Assembly (NCBI GenBank): GCA_036497785.1
Contig: DASXIW010000265.1
Location: forward strand, 1-5,217
Direction of reading: 5' to 3'
Origin: DASXIW01 sp036497785
GTDB taxonomy: Bacteria > Pseudomonadota > Alphaproteobacteria > Acetobacterales > Acetobacteraceae
Length of the DNA stretch: 5,217 bases
The translations under genes were made by a program, and so were the position numbers. Shown here in pieces: positions 1 through 5,171 of this stretch. How positions within the stretch are numbered: the first letter of the stretch is position 1; each line of letters starts with the position of its first letter. The notes beneath the pieces are model-generated. The model worked only from the letters and a program-made list of their open reading frames with translations, was not told where the DNA came from and did not search any database.

Positions 1-124
1 CGCCTTCTGCTGGACCACAAATCACCGACGCAACATGCACGGCATGATCGGTGCGCTATGCAGCGCAGTCGCAACCTCCTCTCGACTCACCCGCCGGACC
101 GTCTACCAGTAGCGGGCCGATTGG
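1..124 (+). other. Left-edge segment with a possible 3' end of a truncated reading frame
   Basis: Frame 2 is open from the window edge to a TAG at 110-112 (about 36 codons, ending ...LTRRTVYQ). It could be the tail of a gene that begins outside the window. The fragment has no motif I recognise, is too short to judge, and its codon use is not as G/C-biased at third positions as the genes to the right. One GANTC site (GACTC) lies at 84-88. I see no RNA gene or promoter here. Confidence 0.15.
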
Positions 125-382
125 TTGATAAGCGGGAAAGCACGCTTCCTCGCCAGCTACGCAGACTCATTGCAGTTTCATTTTCGAAGGCACACGGCTA
201 AGGCGCATATCGCTTATTGCATGGCGTGGGTTGCCGAGAAGGGTGAGCGACCGCGCCTGGAGACCGTGATCAAGGTCCATGTCCCGTATCTGGTAGCGAA
301 GTGGGTAAAGCCGGATCAGGCCCGCTATTGCGCCAGGACTACTTTGGGAGCGCTGCGGAAAGCGGCGGCGACTGCGAGCTAA
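125..382 (+). CDS. Small orphan ORF, hypothetical protein (85 aa)
   Basis: Not recognised. The frame opens with TTG at 125 and ends with TAA at 380-382. An in-frame ATG at 221 (residue 33) is the only ATG alternative. Neither start has a convincing Shine-Dalgarno sequence. The product would be basic and soluble, rich in Ala, Arg and Lys, with no signal peptide, membrane segment or recognisable motif. About a third of its codons end in A or T, clearly more than in ccrM, rnhB or the downstream operon. This fits either recently acquired or decayed DNA, or a non-coding frame. It lies tail-to-tail with ccrM, with 127 bases between the two stops. It may be a relic of a mobile element or a chance ORF. 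Confidence 0.25.
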   Translation: MISGKARFLASYADSLQFHFRRHTAKAHIAYCMAWVAEKGERPRLETVIKVHVPYLVAKWVKPDQARYCARTTLGALRKAAATAS

Positions 383-452
383 GGGGGCCGGCATTTCACG
401 TGATGGCGGCACTAACAAGCAAGGCGCTATAAGCCCTAGGCCGCCGATCCAG

Positions 453-467
453 CCGAGAGCGTCTCGG
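453..467. other. Short perfect hairpin (6-bp stem, 3-nt loop)
   Basis: CCGAGA at 453-458 pairs with TCTCGG at 462-467 around the loop GCG. It lies between the orphan ORF and ccrM and forms a second stem beyond the larger hairpin at 486-502 when read in the ccrM direction. No T-tract follows on either strand. It may contribute to termination or be incidental. The right arm overlaps a GATTC (GANTC) site at 467-471 by one base. Confidence 0.3.
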
Positions 468-485
468 ATTCTCAAGGGAGCGGGT

Positions 486-502
486 CCAGGGCAGAGCCCT
501 GG
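486..502 (-). terminator. Candidate terminator hairpin downstream of ccrM
   Basis: A perfect 7-bp inverted repeat, CCAGGGC (486-492) / GCCCTGG (496-502) with a 3-base loop, begins 7 bases after the ccrM stop codon when read on the minus strand. There it appears as CCAGGGCTCTGCCCTGG followed by ACCC. No U-tract follows, so it is not a textbook intrinsic terminator. From memory, very similar GGGCTCTGCCC...GGACCC palindromes recur between genes in GC-rich alphaproteobacteria, so it may equally be one copy of a dispersed palindromic repeat that has taken on a 3'-end role. Confidence 0.4.
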
Positions 503-509
503 CCTTGCC

Positions 510-1586
510 TTACGCCGCCCCTTCCTTCCGCAAAACGTCGATCGCCACGAGCGCGCCGTCGCGTTCGAAGTGCCAGAAGGTCCAGCCGTTGCAGGAGGGG
601 GCGTTGGTGACTTCGGCGCCGATTTTGTGGATGGAGCCTTGGGAGGTTCCGACGCGGATGCTGCCGTCGGCGACCACGGTGGCGGTGACTTTGCGGGTTC
701 GGTCGGTGAGGGTGGTGCCGGGGGCGAGCAGGCCGCGTTCGATCAGGCTGCCGAAGGCGATGCGGGGGGTTTCGCGTTTGCTTTGGGTGGTGGCGATGCC
801 GTCATCGGCGATCGGGCGTTCGCGGCGGACGCGGCCAATTGCGGCTTCGACATAGGCCGGGTGGCGTTCGATGCCGATGTAATGGCGCGAGAGGCGGCGG
901 GCGATGGCGGCGGTGGTGCCGGTGCCGAGGAAGGGGTCGAGGACAATGTCGCCGGGGGAGGTGGAGGCGAGCATGACGCGGTGGAGCAGGGCCTCGGGTT
1001 TTTGGGTGGGGTGGAGTTTAAGGCCGTGTTCGTTGCGCAGGCGTTCGGCGCCGGTGCAGAGCGGGATGAACCAGTCGCTGCGCATCTGGACGTCGTCGTT
1101 GAGGGATTTCATGGCCTGGTAGTTGAAGCGGTAGCGGGAGTCTTGCCCGCGGGCGGCCCAGATCATGGTTTCGTGGGCGTTGGTGAAGCGGCGGCCGCGG
1201 AAATTGGGCATGGGGTTGGCTTTGCGCCAGATGACGTCGTTCAGGATCCAGAAGCCCAGTTCCTGCATGATGGCGCCGATGCGGAAGATGTTGTGGTAGC
1301 TGCCGATGACCCAGATGGTGCCGTCCTTGCGCAGGATGCGGCGGGCTTCGCTGAGCCAGTCCCGGGTGAAGGCGTCGTAGGCGGCGAAATCGGTGAAGCG
1401 GTCCCATTCGTCGTCCACGCCATCGACAAGGCTGTCGTCGGGGCGGCGGAGTTCGCCGCGCAGCTGGAGGTTGTACGGGGGGTCGGCGAAGATGCAGTGG
1501 ACCGAGGCGGGCGGGAGCATGCGCATGATGCGCACGGACTCGCCCATGATGACCTGATCCAGTGGCAGTTCGCGGACAATCTCCAC
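510..1586 (-). CDS. CcrM-type adenine-specific DNA methyltransferase (GANTC), 358 aa
   Basis: Transfers a methyl group from S-adenosylmethionine to N6 of adenine in GANTC. In alphaproteobacteria this orphan enzyme (no partner nuclease) sets cell-cycle-dependent hemimethylation that controls transcription. The motif order is beta-class: catalytic DPPY at residues 35-38, HPTQKP at 192-197, and the SAM-binding DPFLGTGTT at 217-225. Long blocks match Caulobacter CcrM as I remember it: IWVIGSYHNIFR (91-102), NPMPNF (124-129), QMRSDW (167-172), IPLCTG (174-179). The C-terminal DNA-recognition domain typical of CcrM is present (about 273-353), with GSIHKIGA (317-324) and CNGWTFWHF (332-340). Length matches the family. 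The start is GTG at 1586, with GGAG (1597-1600 on the + strand) 10 bases upstream; the stop is TAA at 510-512. No restriction endonuclease lies beside it. It sits downstream of rnhB on the same strand, with 130 bases between. Function is confident; essentiality in this host is unknown. Confidence 0.96.
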   Translation of the reverse strand: MEIVRELPLDQVIMGESVRIMRMLPPASVHCIFADPPYNLQLRGELRRPDDSLVDGVDDEWDRFTDFAAYDAFTRDWLSEARRILRKDGTIWVIGSYHNIFRIGAIMQELGFWILNDVIWRKANPMPNFRGRRFTNAHETMIWAARGQDSRYRFNYQAMKSLNDDVQMRSDWFIPLCTGAERLRNEHGLKLHPTQKPEALLHRVMLASTSPGDIVLDPFLGTGTTAAIARRLSRHYIGIERHPAYVEAAIGRVRRERPIADDGIATTQSKRETPRIAFGSLIERGLLAPGTTLTDRTRKVTATVVADGSIRVGTSQGSIHKIGAEVTNAPSCNGWTFWHFERDGALVAIDVLRKEGAA

Positions 1587-1716
1587 GGGGCGGCAGCTCC
1601 GGCGCTAGGGAAAGGGGGCTGGAGGAAAGGGAATGGTGACTGGCGTTTCCGCCCCGCGTCAACCGTTACGGACAGTCTTCTACGGACAGTCTTGAGCCAT
1701 GGCGGCCGTAGCCGCG
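1587..1716 (-). promoter_or_regulatory. rnhB-ccrM intergenic region with candidate ccrM promoter
   Basis: On the minus strand, TTGACG (1662 down to 1657), a 5/6 match to the -35 consensus, is followed after 18 bases by CACCAT (1638 down to 1633), only 3/6 to the -10 consensus. The candidate start point would lie about 40-45 bases upstream of the ccrM GTG. Two copies of a 13-base direct repeat lie just upstream of the -35. A small GGCG-GAAA-CGCC stem (+ strand 1642-1653) sits within the spacer. There is no GANTC site and no TTAA half-site of a CtrA box between 1587 and 1716, unlike what I recall of the Caulobacter ccrM promoter. The promoter call is tentative; ccrM may instead be read through from rnhB. 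Confidence 0.3.
1667..1693. repeat. Tandem direct repeat, two 13-bp copies with 14-bp period
   Basis: TACGGACAGTCTT occurs exactly at 1667-1679 and again at 1681-1693, separated by one C. It begins 24 bases beyond the rnhB stop and ends 5 bases before the candidate ccrM -35 hexamer (minus direction). Two exact 13-mers side by side are very unlikely by chance in 130 bases. They may be paired binding sites for a regulator on nearly adjacent helical turns, or a replication-slippage duplication. Confidence 0.75.
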
Positions 1717-2370
1717 TCAATCCGCCGCGGCGACGAGCGGCTCCGCGAGGGTGTCGAGCGTGAGGTCGAAGGCGAGTTGGCGGACTGAGCCGAAGCTGGG
1801 GCGATGGTGGCGGGTTGGGCCGAGGCGGGTGAGGCCCTCGCGGTGTTCCAGGGTGGCGTAGCCGGCGTTGCTGTCCCAGCCATAGCCGGGGTAGCGGCGG
1901 CCGAGTCGTGCCATGGCACGGTCGCGCAGGACTTTGGCGAAGATGGAGGCGGCGGAGATGGCGGGGATGGTGGCGTCTCCACCGACGATGCAGCGGACCT
2001 CGCAGGCCAAAGCGGGGGGCTGGTTGCCGTCCACGAGGGCGAGGTCGGGCGGATGAGGCAGGCGGGCGACGGCGCGGCGCATGGCCAGCAGGGCGGCCTG
2101 GAGGATGTTGATGCGCTCGATTTCGGCCACCGAGGCGGCGCCGACGCCGATCTGGACGCTGCCGGCGGCGCGGGCGGCGAGCAGGGCGGTGAAGGCGAGC
2201 TCACGCTGGGCGGGCGAAAGTTTCTTGGAATCGTCAAGCAGGGCGGCGAGGGCAGCGGGGACGCGGCGGGGCAGCACGACGGCGGCGGCCAGCACCGGTC
2301 CAGCAAGGGGGCCGCGCCCGACTTCGTCGATGCCGGCGATCCGGCCATGGGGATATGCGACGCGCGCCAT
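1717..2370 (-). CDS. Ribonuclease HII (217 aa)
   Basis: Cleaves RNA in RNA-DNA hybrids and nicks 5' of single ribonucleotides embedded in DNA, starting ribonucleotide excision repair; cytoplasmic and metal-dependent. The N-terminal motif GIDEVGRGPLAGPV spans residues 13-26, with catalytic Asp15 and Glu16 and the GRG loop (18-20) that senses the RNA-DNA junction. The third acid is Asp114 in LVDGN and the fourth Asp132 in GGDATIPAISAASIFAKV. The family Tyr in the substrate-sensing motif is Tyr171 (GWDSNAGYAT). The C-terminal RHHRPSF (187-193) is also typical, and length is normal. ATG at 2370 is chosen because the family N-terminus begins just before GIDEVGRG. The frame continues open far upstream, but that extension runs antisense through the ligase gene and is an artefact of GC richness. 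No strong Shine-Dalgarno is seen. It is followed by ccrM, a neighbour pairing I recall from other alphaproteobacteria. Confidence 0.96.
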   Translation of the reverse strand: MARVAYPHGRIAGIDEVGRGPLAGPVLAAAVVLPRRVPAALAALLDDSKKLSPAQRELAFTALLAARAAGSVQIGVGAASVAEIERINILQAALLAMRRAVARLPHPPDLALVDGNQPPALACEVRCIVGGDATIPAISAASIFAKVLRDRAMARLGRRYPGYGWDSNAGYATLEHREGLTRLGPTRHHRPSFGSVRQLAFDLTLDTLAEPLVAAAD

Positions 2371-2415
2371 GCGGCGGACTGTACCAGCGCGCGCCCCGAG
2401 TCGCGAGGGCGGTTC

Positions 2416-2444
2416 TTCACCAGGGAGCGAATGCGGAGTATGGC
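2416..2444 (+). promoter_or_regulatory. Weak candidate promoter for the ligase-reductase operon
   Basis: TTCACC (2416-2421, 4/6 to the -35 consensus) and TATGGC (2439-2444, 3/6 to the -10 consensus) are spaced by 17 bases in the 123-base divergent region between rnhB and the ligase gene. The match is poor and other sigma factors are possible. The same region carries a GAGTC site (2398-2402) that CcrM could methylate, and a GGATC/GATCC inverted repeat (2463-2467 / 2475-2479) just before the ribosome binding site. I could not find a credible promoter for rnhB on the other strand. Confidence 0.2.
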
Positions 2445-2480
2445 TGGGGGCGCATAAGAACGGGATCGCAACCAGATCCG

Positions 2481-2487
2481 AGGGGAG
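2481..2487 (+). promoter_or_regulatory. Shine-Dalgarno for the acyl-CoA ligase
   Basis: AGGGGAG lies 6 bases upstream of the GTG at 2494. It is the strongest ribosome binding site in the divergent region and supports the GTG start rather than an internal ATG. Confidence 0.75.
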
Positions 2488-2493
2488 ACGAAG

Positions 2494-4038
2494 GTGATCG
2501 AATATCCCGCAGATACCGTGCCCGCGTTGCTGCGCCGTGGCGCGGATGGCGCGCCGGCGATTGGCGCACCGAGCATCGATGGCGCGAGGCGGCCGGCGCT
2601 GACCCATGGGGGGCTGCGGGATCTCGCGGAGCGGACGCGGATAGCGCTGAATGGGATGGGCATCGGGCGGGGCGACCGGGTGGCGATGGTGCTGCCGAAC
2701 GGGCCGGAGATGGCGGCGGCCTTCGTGGCGGTGGCCTCGGGGGCGACGACGGCGCCGTTGAATCCGAGCTATCGGGGCGAGGAGTTCGAATTCTATCTGT
2801 CCGACCTGAACGCGAAATGCCTGGTGATCGCCGAGGGGATGGATAGTCCGGCGCGCCAGGTGGCGGCGGCGCGGGGTATTCCGGTGGTGGAGCTGGTGGC
2901 AGGCGGGGCCGCGGGGGATTTCTCGCTGCGGCCCGTGGCGGAGATGACTGGGGTGGCGGCGCATCCGGGGCTGGCCCAGGCGGAGGATATCGCGCTGGTG
3001 CTGCATACGTCCGGCACGACGTCCCGCCCCAAGATCGTGCCGTTGCGGCAGGTGAACATCACGGCGTCCGCCTATCACATTGCCGCCAATCTGGCGCTGG
3101 CGCCGGACGATGTGTGCCTGAACATCATGCCGCTGTTTCATATACATGGGCTGATGGCGGCGACGCTGGCCTCGCTGGCGGCGGGGGGGACGGTTTGCTG
3201 CACGCCGGGGTTCAACGCGTTCCGGTTCTTTAGCTGGTTCCAGGAGGCACGGCCGAGTTGGTACACCGCCGTGCCAACGATGCACCAGGCGCTGCTGGGG
3301 CTGGCGGGGCGGCGTGCGGATGTGATTGCCCGAAGCCGGCTGCGGTTTATTCGCTCCTCCTCCGCTTCGTTGCCGCCGCAGGTGATGGCGGCGCTGGAGG
3401 AGAGCTTCGGGGTGCCGGTGCTGGAGAGCTATGGCATGACCGAGGCGTCGCATCAGATGGCCTCGAACCCGCTGCCGCCGCGGCCGCGCTTTGCCGGCTC
3501 GGTGGGTGTGGCGGCAGGGCCGGAGGTGGCGATCATGGGGGAGGACGGGGTGTTGCTGCCGGCGGGCGAAATCGGCGAGGTGGTGATACGCGGGCGCAAT
3601 GTGACGGCCGGGTATGAGAATAATCCGGAGGCGAATGCGAAGGGGTTCACCAATGGGTGGTTTCGGACCGGGGATCAGGGGGCGCTGGATGCGCAGGGAT
3701 ATCTGCGGCTGACCGGGCGGCTGAAGGAGATCATCATCCGGGGCGGGGAGAAGATTTCGCCGCTGGAGGTGGATACGGTGTTGATGGACCATCCGGCGGT
3801 GGCGCAGGTGGTGACGTTCGCGGTGCCGCACAGCAAGCTGGGCGAGGAAGTGGGCGCGGCGGTGGTGCTGCGCGAGGGGACGACGCTGGACGAGCGGACG
3901 TTGCGCGACTTTGCGGCGGAACATCTGGCGCCGTTCAAGGTGCCGCGCCATGTGGTGTTTCTGGCGGAGATTCCAAAGGGGGCGACCGGCAAGCTGCAGC
4001 GGATCGGGCTGGCGGAAAAGCTGGGGCTGACGGCGTGA
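2494..4038 (+). CDS. AMP-forming acyl-CoA ligase of the Pcs60/AAE3 type, probable oxalyl-CoA synthetase (514 aa)
   Basis: ANL-superfamily enzyme: acid + ATP gives acyl-AMP, then acyl-CoA. Motifs in order: P-loop HTSGTTSRPK (171-180), MPLFHIHG (212-219), WYTAVPTMHQ (256-265), IRSSSASLPP (286-295), ESYGMTEASHQM (311-322), GWFRTGD (388-394), GRLKEIIIRGGEKISPLEVD (408-427) and the catalytic Lys500 in PKGATGKLQR. The blocks TSGTTSRPK, SNPLPP, NVTAGYENNPEAN and APFKVPR match plant AAE3 and yeast Pcs60 (oxalate-CoA ligase, EC 6.2.1.8) much better than fatty-acyl or aryl ligases. From memory, AAE3 uses a Ser and a His to hold oxalate; the equivalents here look like Ser290 and His320. Length fits the family. 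A small deviation is Ile181 where family members usually have Gly after the P-loop Lys. Its TGA overlaps the next gene's GTG by 4 bases, so the two are probably translationally coupled. Symbol oxs would apply if the substrate is confirmed; another short acid remains possible. Confidence 0.88.
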   Translation: MIEYPADTVPALLRRGADGAPAIGAPSIDGARRPALTHGGLRDLAERTRIALNGMGIGRGDRVAMVLPNGPEMAAAFVAVASGATTAPLNPSYRGEEFEFYLSDLNAKCLVIAEGMDSPARQVAAARGIPVVELVAGGAAGDFSLRPVAEMTGVAAHPGLAQAEDIALVLHTSGTTSRPKIVPLRQVNITASAYHIAANLALAPDDVCLNIMPLFHIHGLMAATLASLAAGGTVCCTPGFNAFRFFSWFQEARPSWYTAVPTMHQALLGLAGRRADVIARSRLRFIRSSSASLPPQVMAALEESFGVPVLESYGMTEASHQMASNPLPPRPRFAGSVGVAAGPEVAIMGEDGVLLPAGEIGEVVIRGRNVTAGYENNPEANAKGFTNGWFRTGDQGALDAQGYLRLTGRLKEIIIRGGEKISPLEVDTVLMDHPAVAQVVTFAVPHSKLGEEVGAAVVLREGTTLDERTLRDFAAEHLAPFKVPRHVVFLAEIPKGATGKLQRIGLAEKLGLTA

Positions 4039-5015
4039 GGGTCGGCATTTTCGGGGCCGGCGCGATCGGTGGCATGCTGGGGGTGAGGCTGGCGCAGGCC
4101 GGGGCGGATGTGTGCTTTGTTGCGCGCGGGCCGCACCTGGCGGCGATGCAGGCCAACGGGGTGACACTGCGCAGCGGCGGCGAGAGCGTGACGATGCCTG
4201 TGCGCTGCGTGGGCGATGCGGCCGAGGCCGGCGTGCAGGATTATGTCATCGTGACGCTGAAGGCGCATTCGCTGCCCAAGGCGGCACCCGAAATCGCGAA
4301 GATGATGGGGCCGGAGACGGCGCTGGTGACGGGCATTAACGGCGTGCCCTACTGGTATTTCTATGGGCTGGACGGGCCTTGGCGCGACCGGCCTGTGGAG
4401 AGCGTCGATCCTGGCGGGGCGTTATGGGATGCGTTGCCGCCCGCCCAGGCGATTGGCTGCGTGGTGTATCCGGCGGCCGAGGTGGTGGCGCCCGGGGTGA
4501 TCGAACACACCTATGGCGACCGTTTCAGCCTGGGCGAGCCGGATGGCGGCCGCAGCGTGCGGGTGGAGGCGCTGGCGAAGCTGATGGTGTCGGCCGGGTT
4601 GAAGGCGCCGGTGCGGCCGCGCATTCGCGACGAGATCTGGGTGAAGCTGTGGGGCAATCTGTGTTTCAATCCGATCTCCGCCCTGACCGGATCGACTTTG
4701 GACCGCATCACCGGGCGGGCGGATCTGCGGGCACTATGCCGGGCGATGATGGGCGAGGCGCAGGCGGTGGCCGAGGCGCTGGGGGTGAAATTCGCGATCG
4801 GGCTGGAAAAGCGCATCGATGGGGCGGCGGAGGTGGGGGTGCACAAGACCTCCATGCTGCAAGACCTGGAGCGGGGACGGCCGATGGAGATCGACGCGCT
4901 GTTGGGCGCGGTGGTGGAGCTGGGCGGCGTGACGGGGCACGCCATGCCGGTATGCGAGGCGGTGCTGGCGTTGGTGCGGGAACGCGCGCGGCTGGCCGGG
5001 TGCTATGACGGGTAA
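4035..5015 (+). CDS. Ketopantoate-reductase-family oxidoreductase; 2-dehydropantoate 2-reductase or oxalyl-CoA reductase (326 aa)
   Basis: By family, NADPH-dependent reduction of ketopantoate to pantoate (EC 1.1.1.169); by context, possibly oxalyl-CoA to glyoxylate. The N-terminal Rossmann dinucleotide motif is GAGAIGG (7-13). TLKAHSLPKA (74-83) holds the conserved Lys76, and GINGVP (100-105) holds Asn102. The C-terminal helical domain has IWVKLWGNLCFNPISALTG (201-219) with the expected catalytic Lys204 and Asn208, and KTSMLQDLERGRPMEIDAL (271-289) with the family Ser273 and Glu285. The variant with PYWYFYG (105-111) and SVDPGG (123-128) is, as I recall, a paralogous subgroup rather than the classic E. 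coli PanE type. The GTG at 4035 is chosen because the Rossmann motif must sit near the N-terminus; it lies inside the ligase stop (GTGA overlap), with a weak GGGG 8 bases upstream. The open frame before it (back to 3657) has no such support. The gene ends in TAA at 5013-5015, abutting the AT-rich repeat. Confidence 0.9.
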   Translation: MRVGIFGAGAIGGMLGVRLAQAGADVCFVARGPHLAAMQANGVTLRSGGESVTMPVRCVGDAAEAGVQDYVIVTLKAHSLPKAAPEIAKMMGPETALVTGINGVPYWYFYGLDGPWRDRPVESVDPGGALWDALPPAQAIGCVVYPAAEVVAPGVIEHTYGDRFSLGEPDGGRSVRVEALAKLMVSAGLKAPVRPRIRDEIWVKLWGNLCFNPISALTGSTLDRITGRADLRALCRAMMGEAQAVAEALGVKFAIGLEKRIDGAAEVGVHKTSMLQDLERGRPMEIDALLGAVVELGGVTGHAMPVCEAVLALVRERARLAGCYDG

Positions 5016-5093
5016 AAGTTTTTGGGTTCGTTTTTTCAAAAAAGAACAGGCTTTTTAAGAACTTCTTTTTTGCAAAAAAGGAGCAAAAAACTT
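5016..5093. repeat. AT-rich nested palindromic repeat, probable operon 3' end
   Basis: A sharply AT-rich island begins directly after the panE stop. Outer arms AAGTTTTT (5016-5023) and AAAAACTT (5086-5093) are perfect complements. Inside are two hairpins: GTTC-g-TTTTTT / AAAAAA-GAAC (5026-5047), and CTTCTTTTTT / AAAAAAGGAG (5062-5083, with one G-T wobble). Between them AAGAACTTCTT (5057-5067) is a near-palindrome, so the whole could fold as a cloverleaf. From memory, similar AAAAGTTTTT...CAAAAAAGAAC units recur between genes in Acetobacteraceae. It could terminate panE transcription and may be a small mobile or dispersed element. Its copy number in the genome cannot be seen from here. Confidence 0.7.
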
Positions 5094-5117
5094 CCTGATT
5101 ACGCATCTTGCTCAGCC

Positions 5118-5133
5118 GACTCCGACGTGATTC
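5118..5133. promoter_or_regulatory. Paired GANTC (CcrM) sites upstream of the transposase
   Basis: GACTC at 5118-5122 and GATTC at 5129-5133 lie 11 bases apart, about 40-55 bases before the transposase ATG, where its promoter would be. They are the closest pair among the 12 GANTC sites I count in the window. The sites are visible directly; a regulatory effect of methylation is inference. Confidence 0.4.
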
Positions 5134-5158
5134 AGGATGCGGTAATGTATTGATCTAC

Positions 5159-5163
5159 AGGAG
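5159..5163 (+). promoter_or_regulatory. Shine-Dalgarno for the transposase
   Basis: AGGAG ends 8 bases before the ATG at 5172, an ideal spacing, which fixes the start of a reading frame that is otherwise only 15 codons long in this window. Confidence 0.7.
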
Positions 5164-5171
5164 TTTGGCAG

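Noticed and set aside
167..475. A 102-codon minus-strand ORF in the left edge, opposite the orphan ORF
   Set aside because: No recognisable domain, no ribosome binding site, and it overlaps the hairpin and a competing + strand frame; no reason to prefer it.
510..1586. ccrM as part of a restriction-modification system or defence island
   Set aside because: The sequence is a close match to the solitary CcrM regulator including its C-terminal domain, its neighbour is rnhB, and no endonuclease or other defence gene is in the window.
570..1763. A 397-codon + strand frame opposite ccrM
   Set aside because: Its product is Gly/Ala/Val/Asp-rich with no domain, the mirror image of the well-supported ccrM frame.
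3657..4034. N-terminal extension of the PanE-like frame by 126 codons
   Set aside because: The extension overlaps the catalytic C-terminus of the ligase in another frame and is Gly-rich noise. The Rossmann motif GAGAIGG sits at residues 7-13 from the GTG at 4035, as expected for the family.
1717..4167. An 816-codon open frame on the minus strand running through the ligase gene into rnhB
   Set aside because: Only the last 217 codons match a family (RNase HII). The upstream part is Arg/Pro/His-rich low-complexity antisense of the ligase gene, typical of GC-rich shadow frames.
5094..5171. A defined terminal inverted repeat and promoter for the IS
   Set aside because: The other IS end is not in the window and the -10/-35 candidates (such as TAATGT at 5143-5148) match poorly, so neither can be called.
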